DNA of 64,000 nt from Bradyrhizobium forestalis. Lineage in GTDB: Bacteria > Pseudomonadota > Alphaproteobacteria > Rhizobiales > Xanthobacteraceae. Positions 46,263 through 53,973 of the stretch are shown here, piece by piece (the stretch's first letter is position 1; each line of letters starts with the position of its first letter). The notes under the pieces are model-generated. The model saw only the letters and a program-made list of their open reading frames with translations. It was not told the origin of the DNA and did not search any database. Location of the stretch: the NCBI RefSeq assembly GCF_002795245.1, contig NZ_PGVG01000025.1, positions 1-64,000 on the forward strand. Direction: 5' to 3'. The translations under genes were made by a program, and so were the position numbers.

Positions 46263-47504
46263 ATGACCATTGCCGACCAAGTGACGGGATCGACCATCGC
46301 GGGAACCGCGGGGACCAAGCCGCGCGCCGCCGCGCCGGCCATCACGCTGCCCGCCATCGGCGAGCGCGAGCTCCGGCTCGATCTGTTCCGCGGGCTCGCG
46401 CTATGGCTGATCTTCATCGACCATCTGCCGCCAAGTCTGCTGACCTGGTTCACCATCCGCAACTACGGCTTCAGCGACGCCACCGAGATCTTCATCTTCA
46501 TCTCCGGCTACACCGCCGCGTTCGTCTATGGCCGGGCGATGCTGGAGAGCGGCGTCGTCATCGCCACCGCGCGCATCCTGCGCCGGGTCTGGCAGATCTA
46601 CGTCGCCCACGTCTTCCTGTTCACGATCTTCCTCGCCGAAATCTCCTATGTGGCGACCAGATTCGAGAACCCGCTCTACACTGAAGAGATGGGTATCATG
46701 GACTTCCTCAAGCAGCCCGACGTCACGATCGTGCAGGCGCTGCTCTTGCGCTTCCGCCCCGTGAACATGGACGTGCTGCCGCTCTACATCGTGCTGATGC
46801 TGGCGCTGCCCCTGATCCTGTGGTCGATGAAATGGCGGCCCGACGTCACGCTCGGCCTTTCGGTCGTGCTCTACGCGGTGACCTGGGAGTACGATCTCTA
46901 TCTATCGGCTTATCCGAACGGCTTCTGGGCCTTCAATCCCTTTGCCTGGCAGCTGCTGTTCGTGTTCGGTGCATGGTGCGCGCTCGGGGGGGCGCGCCGC
47001 ATGTCGCGCATCCTGGCCTCGCCCGTGACGATGTGGATCTCGATCGCCTATCTCGTCGCGGCGTTCTACGTGACACTGACCTGGTACGTGCCGCAGCTCT
47101 CCCAGTTCATGCCGAAGCTGATCGAGCAATGGATGTATCCGATCGACAAGACCGACCTCGACGTGCTGCGCTTCACGCATTTCCTGGCGCTGGCCGCGCT
47201 CACCGTGCGCTTCCTGCCCAGGGACTGGCCGGGTCTGAAATCGCCCTGGCTGCGGCCGCTGATCCTGTGCGGCCAGCATTCCCTCGAGATCTTCTGTCTC
47301 GGCGTCTTCCTGGCCTTTGCCGGCCATTTCATCCTGGCCGAAGTCTCCGGCGGCGCAGCCATGCATGCGCTGATTAGTCTCTCCGGAGTCCTGATCATGT
47401 GGGGCGTGGCCTCGGTGATTTCGTGGTACAAGCGCGTGGCTGACAAAAGCGGTGCGAAAACCAAAAACGCCGTCGGCAACGCCGATCTGGCGGGAGGGGG
47501 CTGA
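46263..47504 (+). CDS. opgC: OpgC-type membrane acyltransferase
   Basis: A 413-residue protein with about ten membrane helices after an N-terminal cytoplasmic tail. The OpgC/acyltransferase-3-like start RELRLDLFRGLALWLIFIDHLPPSLLTWFTIRNYGFSDATEIFIFISGYTAAFVYG is very typical. OpgC proteins add succinyl groups to osmoregulated periplasmic glucans. It overlaps the next gene by one base, so it is translated with the SGNH-fold proteins that follow. The actual acyl donor and acceptor are not known here. Confidence 0.8.
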   Translation: MTIADQVTGSTIAGTAGTKPRAAAPAITLPAIGERELRLDLFRGLALWLIFIDHLPPSLLTWFTIRNYGFSDATEIFIFISGYTAAFVYGRAMLESGVVIATARILRRVWQIYVAHVFLFTIFLAEISYVATRFENPLYTEEMGIMDFLKQPDVTIVQALLLRFRPVNMDVLPLYIVLMLALPLILWSMKWRPDVTLGLSVVLYAVTWEYDLYLSAYPNGFWAFNPFAWQLLFVFGAWCALGGARRMSRILASPVTMWISIAYLVAAFYVTLTWYVPQLSQFMPKLIEQWMYPIDKTDLDVLRFTHFLALAALTVRFLPRDWPGLKSPWLRPLILCGQHSLEIFCLGVFLAFAGHFILAEVSGGAAMHALISLSGVLIMWGVASVISWYKRVADKSGAKTKNAVGNADLAGGG

Positions 47505-48283
47505 TGAAGGCGAAGGTTCTCCTGAGCCTGATCCTGCTATGCGGTGGCCTCGCCGCGCCCGTGGCGCGTGCGGGCGATGCTGCGCCTGCCGCTTCCCCTG
47601 CGCCCGCGGCCTGCGAATTGCCGTCCTATCTGCTGACCAGCGAAAGCCAGCTGCCCAAGGTCGCCGACGCGGTCAAGGCTGGCAAACCGCTCGACATCCT
47701 GGTCATCGGCAGCCGCTCGACTACGATTCCGTCTTCGGAAAGCAGCTCGTATCCGGCGCGCATGGAGGCGAACCTCAAGGAGAAGCTGCCGGCGTCCGAG
47801 GTGGTGCACGTCTCCGTAGAAATACAGAGCAAGAAAACGGCAGAGGAGACCGCTTCCACCTTCGTTAAGCTGATGGAAGCAAAAACGCCTACCTTGGTGA
47901 TCTGGCAGACCGGGACGGTGGATGCTATCCGATCCATCGATCCCGACGAATTTCGCAGCGCGGTGACCGATGGGGTTGCTGCGCTGCAAAAGGCAGGGGC
48001 TGACGTCGTCTTGATGAATCTGCAATACAGCCCGCGCACCGAAACCATGATCTCGGCGCAGCCTTTTCTCGATAATATGCGCGTGGTGGCGCAGGAGCAC
48101 GACATCCCGCTGTTCGATCGTTTCGCGATCATGCGGCAGTGGAATGATCAGGGCCAGTTCGACCTGTTCAGCCCGTCCCGCGGGCCTGAGCTGGCGAAGC
48201 AGGTCCATGATTGCCTTGGCCGGGCGTTGGCACAGTTCGTGATCGACGCAGCTCATTTGGAGCCGGCCCAGCAGCAAAATTGA
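47504..48283 (+). CDS. Secreted SGNH-hydrolase-like protein with lost catalytic residues
   Basis: A 259-residue secreted protein (signal peptide MKAKVLLSLILLCGGLAAPVARA). The fold resembles the SGNH hydrolase that follows it, but each catalytic block is altered. The nucleophile segment is LVIGSRST (the Ser position is Arg). The block III Asn is lost (IWQTGTVDA versus IWQVGTNA), and the DGLH motif near the end becomes DLFS. So it is probably not a working esterase and may be a binding partner or regulatory paralog. It starts inside the opgC stop codon. Confidence 0.75.
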   Translation: MKAKVLLSLILLCGGLAAPVARAGDAAPAASPAPAACELPSYLLTSESQLPKVADAVKAGKPLDILVIGSRSTTIPSSESSSYPARMEANLKEKLPASEVVHVSVEIQSKKTAEETASTFVKLMEAKTPTLVIWQTGTVDAIRSIDPDEFRSAVTDGVAALQKAGADVVLMNLQYSPRTETMISAQPFLDNMRVVAQEHDIPLFDRFAIMRQWNDQGQFDLFSPSRGPELAKQVHDCLGRALAQFVIDAAHLEPAQQQN

Positions 48284-48295
48284 GGTCTAGCGTTA

Positions 48296-49294
48296 ATGAG
48301 TTCTCTCCGCCCTTTTTACCCGACGTCATGGCTGGCTGCGCCTGCAGCAGCAGTGCTGTTGTTGCTGACGCCGGCCCCGCAATCGCATGCGCAGACGCAA
48401 GCCGCACAGGCGACGCCCGCACCTGCCCAGTCGGCTGATCCCGCTTCGCCCTCCCAGACCGCCGCCGCCGCGACGTCACCCGAGCAGCGCGGCGTCACGG
48501 CGCGCGCCGTCGACAAGGTGAAGCAGGTCGCCAGATCCGCCGCCGACATCTTCAGCCGCGTGCCCTGCCTGCCGCCCAAGGACGCGAACAAGGGCGGCTC
48601 GAAGGCGATGGGCTCGCTGCCGCATGTTGCAAGCAAGCTCGTCGCCGGTCAGCCCGTCGTCATCGTCGCGTTCGGCTCGTCGTCGACCGCGGGATTCGGT
48701 GCGAGCTCGCCGGAGTTCAATTATCCGAACCGTCTCGCCACGCAGCTGCGCCGGCAGTATCCGACCGCCGACATCAGCGTCATCAATGCCGGCGTTGGTG
48801 GCGAGGATGCGCCCGAGATGATGAAGCGTCTCCAGACGCAGGTGATCGATGTGCATCCGGATCTCGTGATCTGGCAGGTCGGCACCAACGCGGTGCTGCG
48901 CAATCTCGATCCCGGCGACACCGCCAAGCTGGTCGAGGACGGGATCGGCCGCATTCAGGCCGCTGGCGGCGCCGACATCGTGCTGGTCGATCCGCAATAT
49001 TCGCCGGCCGTCAACCAGCGCAAGGAGAACGCCGGCAAGATGATCAAGCTGCTCGGCAAGGTTGCCGAGCTCCGCCACGTCGGCATCTTCCCGCGCTTCG
49101 AGGTGATGCGCGACTGGCACGAGAACCAATCGATCCCGGTCGAGAGCTTCGTGATCGCCGACGGCCTGCACATGAACGATTGGGGCTACGCCTGCTTCGC
49201 CCAGCTGCTCGGCGACGACATCATCCGCTCCGTCGGCCAGATCAAGCTGGGTGTGAACGTGCCGGCGGACGTGCGAACGTACCGGCCGATGTAG
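48296..49294 (+). CDS. Secreted SGNH/GDSL-type hydrolase, catalytic residues intact
   Basis: A 332-residue protein with a signal peptide (residues ~1-35) and an Ala/Pro/Gln-rich linker. The catalytic blocks are VAFGSSST (nucleophile Ser, block I), INAGVGGED (block II), QVGTNAV (block III) and DGLHMND (block V Asp-His). The order SGNH is complete. It probably removes acyl groups in the periplasm or on the cell surface. Its place after an OpgC-type acyltransferase and an inactive paralog suggests a shared glucan or surface-polymer substrate. Confidence 0.82.
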   Translation: MSSLRPFYPTSWLAAPAAAVLLLLTPAPQSHAQTQAAQATPAPAQSADPASPSQTAAAATSPEQRGVTARAVDKVKQVARSAADIFSRVPCLPPKDANKGGSKAMGSLPHVASKLVAGQPVVIVAFGSSSTAGFGASSPEFNYPNRLATQLRRQYPTADISVINAGVGGEDAPEMMKRLQTQVIDVHPDLVIWQVGTNAVLRNLDPGDTAKLVEDGIGRIQAAGGADIVLVDPQYSPAVNQRKENAGKMIKLLGKVAELRHVGIFPRFEVMRDWHENQSIPVESFVIADGLHMNDWGYACFAQLLGDDIIRSVGQIKLGVNVPADVRTYRPM

Positions 49295-49297
49295 AGG

Positions 49298-49363
49298 CGA
49301 GTAGGGAATGGCGAGTAGCGAGTAGATCGATCTATTCGCCACTCACTATTCGCCATTCGCCCG
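49298..49363. repeat. Imperfect inverted repeat between convergent SGNH hydrolase and metZ
   Basis: GGAATGGCGAGTAG...CTATTCGCCACTCACTATTCGCCATTC forms an imperfect palindrome. It can act as a terminator for both genes. It is another repeat type, seen once here. Confidence 0.55.
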
Positions 49364-50551
49364 CTACGCCTTCTCCAGCGCCGCGGTCAGATCCTCGATC
49401 AGATCATCCGCATGCTCCAGCCCCGCCGAGAAGCGGATAAAACCTTCGCTGATGCCGAGTGCGGCGCGGTCTTCCGGCTTGAGGCGCTGATGCGTCGTGG
49501 TCGCCGGATGCGTGACGAGGCTCTTGGCGTCGCCGAGATTGTTGGAGATCTTCGCCAGCTTCAATTCATTGAGTACGCGGAACGCCGCCGCCTTGCCGCC
49601 CTTGACCTCGAAGCCGACCAGCGTCGAGCCGCCGCGCATCTGCTTCCTCACCAGCGCCGCCTGCGGATGATCGGCGCGGCCGGGATAGACCAGTCGCGAG
49701 ATCTTCGGATGGCTCGCCAGCACCTCGGCAATGCGCGCCGCGGTATCGGTTTGCGCGCGCACGCGCACGCTCAGCGTCTCCAGGCCCTTGAGCAGGACCC
49801 AGGCGTTGAACGGCGAGATCGACGGGCCGGTCTGGCGCATGAAATTGTGGATGTGCTCGGCGATGAAGGCTTCCGAGGACAGGATGATGCCGCCGAGGCA
49901 TCGGCCCTGGCCGTCGATATGCTTGGTCGCGGAATAGACGACGACGTCGGCTCCCAGCGCGAGCGGGCTCTGCCAGATCGGGGTTGCGAACACGTTGTCG
50001 ACGACGAGCCGCGCGCCGCCCTTGTGCGCGATCTCGGCGATGCCGGGAATATCGAGCACGTCGAGGGTCGGGTTGGTCGGGCTCTCCAGGAAGAAGGTCT
50101 TGGTGTTGGGCTTAAGTGCGCGCTGCCACTGATCGAGATCGAGGCCGTCCACCAGCGTGGTCTCGATGCCGTAGCGGGGCAACAGGTCCTGGATGACGTA
50201 GAGGCACGAGCCGAACAGGGCGCGAGAGGCGACCACGTGATCGCCGGCCTTGAGCGGCGCCAGGATCGCGGTCGTGACGGCGGCCATGCCGGTCGCCGCC
50301 GAACGGGCGGCTTCGGCGCCTTCGAGCTCGATCATGCGGCGCTCGAACATCGCGATGGTCGGGTTGGAATAGCGCGAGTAGATGAAGCCGGGATCCTCGC
50401 CCTTGAACCGCGCCTCGCACTCCTCCGCGCTGTTGTAGACGTAGCCCTGCGTCAGGAACAGCGCTTCCGACGTCTCGCCATATTGCGAGCGCAGGGTGCC
50501 GGAATGGACCAGGCGGGTTTCGGGGCGGTAGTTGGCAGGCGACTTCGACAT
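49364..50551 (-). CDS. metZ: O-succinylhomoserine sulfhydrylase MetZ
   Basis: A 395-residue PLP enzyme of the Cys/Met-metabolism family. The PLP lysine is in VYSATKHIDGQG; SRYSNPT and GMAAVTTAILA are other family signatures. It makes homocysteine from O-succinylhomoserine and sulfide. The ATG at 50549-50551 has GGAGGG upstream; an open frame reaches farther into the riboswitch terminator and was not used. Expression is controlled by the SAM-II riboswitch upstream. Confidence 0.88.
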   Translation of the reverse strand: MSKSPANYRPETRLVHSGTLRSQYGETSEALFLTQGYVYNSAEECEARFKGEDPGFIYSRYSNPTIAMFERRMIELEGAEAARSAATGMAAVTTAILAPLKAGDHVVASRALFGSCLYVIQDLLPRYGIETTLVDGLDLDQWQRALKPNTKTFFLESPTNPTLDVLDIPGIAEIAHKGGARLVVDNVFATPIWQSPLALGADVVVYSATKHIDGQGRCLGGIILSSEAFIAEHIHNFMRQTGPSISPFNAWVLLKGLETLSVRVRAQTDTAARIAEVLASHPKISRLVYPGRADHPQAALVRKQMRGGSTLVGFEVKGGKAAAFRVLNELKLAKISNNLGDAKSLVTHPATTTHQRLKPEDRAALGISEGFIRFSAGLEHADDLIEDLTAALEKA

Positions 50552-50588
50552 AGGACCCTCCGACATGGCCGCCGAGCGAAACGGCCAC

Positions 50589-50621
50589 AAAAAAACCGGC
50601 CTGGATATCTCCACGGGCCGG
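50589..50621 (-). terminator. Intrinsic terminator of the metZ leader
   Basis: On the transcribed (minus) strand, CCGGCC and GGCCGG form a stem followed by seven T residues. This is a classical rho-independent terminator between the riboswitch and metZ. It overlaps the hairpin at 50616-50641 and the two exclude each other. Confidence 0.75.
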
Positions 50622-50641
50622 GATCACAGAGGTCCCCGGCC
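50616..50641 (-). promoter_or_regulatory. Alternative hairpin (antiterminator) in the metZ leader
   Basis: GGCCGGG and CCCGGCC pair around a 12-base loop. The segment shares CCGGCC with the terminator stem, so the two structures compete. This gives the riboswitch an on/off switch. Confidence 0.65.
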
Positions 50642-50642
50642 T

Positions 50643-50696
50643 GTTTAGCGACTTATTTAACGTGGCTGCAAGCCGGCCGGCTCAAATCACCACGGG
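50643..50696 (-). promoter_or_regulatory. SAM-II riboswitch aptamer upstream of metZ
   Basis: The minus-strand sequence reads CCCGTGGTGATTTGAGCCGG, CGGCTTGCAGCCACG and TTAAATAAGTCGCTAAAC in order. These are the conserved blocks of the SAM-II pseudoknot riboswitch, which binds S-adenosylmethionine and is typical of alphaproteobacterial met genes. It lies 90-145 bases before metZ and would turn metZ off when SAM is abundant. Confidence 0.88.
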
Positions 50697-50783
50697 ATAA
50701 GTGATGCTCATATTCCGCAATCCCCTTTCCGTCAAGGCGTCCATCGGCTAGCCGTAAAAGGCTGGTATGTCCCGCATTTCGGG

Positions 50784-51920
50784 ATGCGTTTGACCCCTGA
50801 TGAGGACCCCCGGTTGACGTTCACGGTCGCCGCCGACGCCAATGGTATCCTGCCCGACCGCATGATCGCGGCGATGGCGGAGGCAGGCCTCATCCTGCCC
50901 GAATACGACTTCGTCGAGAGCCAGATCCAGCCGGCGAGCCTCGATCTTCGCCTCGGCGACATCGCCTATCGCGTGCGCGCCAGCTTCCTGCCCGGTCCCG
51001 GCGCCACCGTCGCCGAGCGTATCGACGAGTTGAAGCTGCATGAATTCAGTCTCGCCGACGGCGCCGTGCTGGAGACCAACTGCGTCTACATCGTGCCGCT
51101 GCTGGAGAGCCTGGCGCTGCCGCCGGAGATCGTCGCGGCCGCGAACCCCAAGAGCTCGACCGGCCGGCTCGACGTCTTCACCCGCGTGATCGCCGACGGC
51201 ACCCGCCGCTTCGACATGATCGGTGCCGGTTATCATGGGCCGCTCTATGCCGAGATCAGCCCGAAGACGTTTCCGGTGCTGGTGCGCGAGGGCTCGCGCC
51301 TGAGCCAAGTGCGCTTCCGCACCGGCGATGCCATTCTCAGTGCCGACGAACTCGATGCGCTGCATGCCGCCGAGCGCCTCGTCGACATCGACGATGCCGA
51401 TCTCTCCGGTGGCGTCGCCGTCTCGGTCGATCTCTCCGGCGAGAAAGCCAACGGCTTCGTCGGCTACCGCGCCAAGCGCCACACCGGCGTCGTCGACGTC
51501 GATCGCCGCTCCGGCTATGCGGTGGAAGATTTCTGGGAGCCGATCGCGGCGCGTCCGGACGGCAACCTGATCCTCGATCCCGGCGAGTTCTACATCCTCG
51601 CCTCGAAAGAGGCGGTGCAGGTGCCGCCCGACTACGCCGCGGAGATGGTGCCGTTCGATCCCTTGGTTGGAGAATTCCGCGTGCACTATGCCGGATTCTT
51701 CGATCCCGGCTTCGGCTATGCCGGCGCCGGCGGGCAGGGCGCGCGCGCGGTGCTGGAAGTGCGCTCGCGCGAAGTGCCTTTCATCCTCGAGCATGGCCAG
51801 ATCGTCGGCCGCCTCGTCTACGAGAAGATGCTGGCCCGCCCCGACGCGATGTACGGCCAGCGCATCGGTTCCAACTACCAGGCGCAGGGCCTGAAGCTCA
51901 GCAAGCATTTCCGGGTGTAG
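50784..51920 (+). CDS. dcd: dCTP deaminase (long alphaproteobacterial form)
   Basis: A 378-residue protein. The first ~190 residues carry the dCTP-deaminase trimer fold with PASLDLRLG, NPKSSTGRLDVFTRV and GYHGPLYAEI; a second related half follows with SGYAVEDFW, DPGEFYILAS and ILEHGQIVGRLVYEKM. Short Dcd proteins have ~190 residues, so this is a duplicated, fused form. It deaminates dCTP to dUTP for thymidylate synthesis. It is divergent from metZ. The ATG at 50784 was chosen; a TTG at 50814 is possible. Confidence 0.82.
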   Translation: MRLTPDEDPRLTFTVAADANGILPDRMIAAMAEAGLILPEYDFVESQIQPASLDLRLGDIAYRVRASFLPGPGATVAERIDELKLHEFSLADGAVLETNCVYIVPLLESLALPPEIVAAANPKSSTGRLDVFTRVIADGTRRFDMIGAGYHGPLYAEISPKTFPVLVREGSRLSQVRFRTGDAILSADELDALHAAERLVDIDDADLSGGVAVSVDLSGEKANGFVGYRAKRHTGVVDVDRRSGYAVEDFWEPIAARPDGNLILDPGEFYILASKEAVQVPPDYAAEMVPFDPLVGEFRVHYAGFFDPGFGYAGAGGQGARAVLEVRSREVPFILEHGQIVGRLVYEKMLARPDAMYGQRIGSNYQAQGLKLSKHFRV

Positions 51921-51931
51921 CCGCACACTCC

Positions 51932-52083
51932 ACTGTCATGCCCCGGCTTGCCGTCTTCGCTGAAGCTTCGCCGGCCGAGCGCCCTTGTAGGCCCGGCGTA
52001 GCCTAGCGGAGCCGGGACCGGGGCATCCAGTACGCCGCGGCCTCTCGATTTGATCACTCCCGCTTCGGAGTCGGGCGATGACA
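51932..52083. repeat. Family C-type repeat (rearranged copy)
   Basis: A 152-base element: CTGTCATGCCCCGGCTTGCC... at one end, and CCAGTACGCCGCGGCCTCTCGA...GGGCGATGACA at the other. It carries the family C core in the opposite orientation plus additional hairpin arms, so it may be two merged units. Confidence 0.65.
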
Positions 52084-52136
52084 CCGAATGTGTGGCAGAA
52101 TGTCTAACCCAATCCGGCATCATGCAGGGTGATGAC

Positions 52137-52550
52137 ATGGTGGACCAATCCCAACTCGACGCAAGAATCCTCGAAGACGTCGCGGACGCGCTGATCTATT
52201 CCGATCGCGCCGGCACGATCACGCGTTGGAATCGTGCATCGACCGCTCTGTTCGGCTTCACCGCCGATGAAGCGCTCGGCCAGAATCTCGACCTCATCAT
52301 TCCCGAGCATCTGCGCGCCGCGCACTGGAGGGGTTTCGAGGCCGCGCTCGCGAGCGGGACGATGAAGCTTGCCGGCAAGCCCACGCTGACCCGCGCGCTG
52401 CACAAGAGCGGACGCAAGCTCTACATCGAGATGACCTTCGCGCTGGTGCGTGACGCCGAAGGTCGCGTGCAGGGATCGGTGGCGATGGCGCGCGATGTCA
52501 CCGAACGCGCCGAGCGCGAGCGCGCTGCCAGGCTTGCGCAAAATTCGTGA
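52137..52550 (+). CDS. Single PAS-domain protein
   Basis: A 137-residue protein holding one PAS fold (residues ~10-125: DALIYSDRAGTITRWNRASTALFGFTADEALGQNLDLIIPEHLR). The C-terminus reads RDVTERAERERAARLAQ, the usual PAS-linker coiled coil, and then stops with no output domain. It could bind a ligand or flavin or partner with another sensor. The ATG at 52137 was preferred (AGGGTGA upstream); one at 52122 is possible. Confidence 0.72.
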   Translation: MVDQSQLDARILEDVADALIYSDRAGTITRWNRASTALFGFTADEALGQNLDLIIPEHLRAAHWRGFEAALASGTMKLAGKPTLTRALHKSGRKLYIEMTFALVRDAEGRVQGSVAMARDVTERAERERAARLAQNS

Positions 52551-52654
52551 TGCGGAATTGTCGCGCCGCCGTGCAGGGAGCCTTGCGCGCGCGTCATGTT
52601 GCCTGTCAGCGGAGGCAGTGACACACTCGATCAAAACAACGATCGGGAGTGAAC

Positions 52655-53707
52655 ATGACCGCGCCAGCCGACACCGCGCAGCAAGCCCAATGGAAGTGCT
52701 GGCGCGCGGTCGCCGATCTCTATCACGCCTATTTCACCGGCCTCATCCTCACCGTGGTCACGCGCCGCGGCACGGCGGATGCCGCAGAATTCGTCTTCCG
52801 CGTGTTCCGCCGCCAGCAGCAGGAGCGCTTCCTGCCTGGGCTCAGGAAGCTCGGGATCGATCATCTGCCGCCGGCGGTGGCCGCCGCGCAATATCACTAT
52901 CTCTCCAACTGGATCGGCGGCGTCCATGTCGAATACATGTACGAGAGCGATACCAAGGCTTGGATCCGCTATCCGCCGCCGCGCTGGATCTGGAAGGGCA
53001 CCGCGATCTGCGGCGTGCCGGGCGAGGTTTCACGCGCGATGCTGCGCGGCTGGCACGCCAATAACGGCGTCGCGCTCGGCGATCTCCGCCTCGGCTTCGT
53101 CTGCACCAAGCAGAGCGTCGATGGCCAGGACGGGCTCGAGGGCTATTATCATCAATACGACCATTCCCTCGAGCTGGACCAGCGCCTCGTGTTCGCGCGG
53201 CATCTGGAAGCACCGCTGTTCGATGTGAAGACCGCGCCGGCGCTCCCGGTCGCGAGCTGGCCGAAACCGCGGCTGGAAAAAGCCTATCGCAACTACGCGA
53301 TGGAATATGTCCGCACCGCCGCGCCGGTCATGGTGCAGCTGTTTGGCCCGGAGGACGCCGGCTACCTCCTGCACCTAACCGGCAAGCTGATCGGCATGCA
53401 ATATTTCGACGAGGTCGCGGCGGCGCTGGCGATGAAACGTGGCGACGCAAGCGAGTTCGCGTCATTCCTGAGCGCACTGTTTGCCGCGCAGGATGATCAA
53501 GCGGAGATCACGACATCCGAAGGCAGCTTCGAAATCCGCCAGCAGAGCTGGAGGCTGATGGATGGCGTCGCCGACTATCACCGCGCCTGTGCCAACGTTC
53601 TGGAGGGATTGTTCGAAGGCCTGGCTGCGGGATGCGGCCGACACATCGGCGTGCACCTGCGCTCGACCGTGGGCGGTCGTTCGCCGTTGGTCTGGACCAT
53701 CGAATAG
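52655..53707 (+). CDS. Protein of unknown function (~350 aa)
   Basis: A 350-residue soluble protein that I cannot assign. There is no signal peptide or membrane segment. Features include aromatic-rich stretches (YHYLSNWIGGVHVEYMY, WIRYPPPRWIWKGT), the segment MLRGWHANNGVALGDLRLGFVCTKQ and a C-terminal CGRHIGVHLRST region. The cysteines and histidines suggest possible metal or substrate binding, without a known motif. GGGAG precedes the ATG at 52655. It follows the PAS gene in the same direction with a 104-base gap. Confidence 0.7.
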   Translation: MTAPADTAQQAQWKCWRAVADLYHAYFTGLILTVVTRRGTADAAEFVFRVFRRQQQERFLPGLRKLGIDHLPPAVAAAQYHYLSNWIGGVHVEYMYESDTKAWIRYPPPRWIWKGTAICGVPGEVSRAMLRGWHANNGVALGDLRLGFVCTKQSVDGQDGLEGYYHQYDHSLELDQRLVFARHLEAPLFDVKTAPALPVASWPKPRLEKAYRNYAMEYVRTAAPVMVQLFGPEDAGYLLHLTGKLIGMQYFDEVAAALAMKRGDASEFASFLSALFAAQDDQAEITTSEGSFEIRQQSWRLMDGVADYHRACANVLEGLFEGLAAGCGRHIGVHLRSTVGGRSPLVWTIE

Positions 53708-53730
53708 GCGGTGGTGCCGCTGCGCAATCG

Positions 53731-53756
53731 GCCTCTCCCCGCCTGCGGCGAGAGGC
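53731..53756. terminator. GCCTCTC...GAGAGGC hairpin after the unknown-function gene
   Basis: GCCTCTC and GAGAGGC pair around a GC-rich loop. It belongs to the same CTCTCCC-type family as other hairpins here and may terminate the upstream gene. The stretch 53757-53973 holds further short hairpins (for example GCCTGCGCTCTGCGCAGGC) but no gene. Confidence 0.45.
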
Positions 53757-53973
53757 CGGAATTTGCGAGCGTGTAAGAACGGGGAGAGGGAGACGAGAGA
53801 GCCGCAATTCCATCGATCGAAATGCGCTGCCGCAGGGCACGCCTGCGCTCTGCGCAGGCGGAATCGGCAATCGCCGTGCTAACAAGCCATTGCCCGCGCC
53901 TTTCGCGCGAAAAAGTCATTTGCACACCAAGTGATTGCCGCGCCGCGAATGGCGCCTGCGTCCGGGAGAGGAC

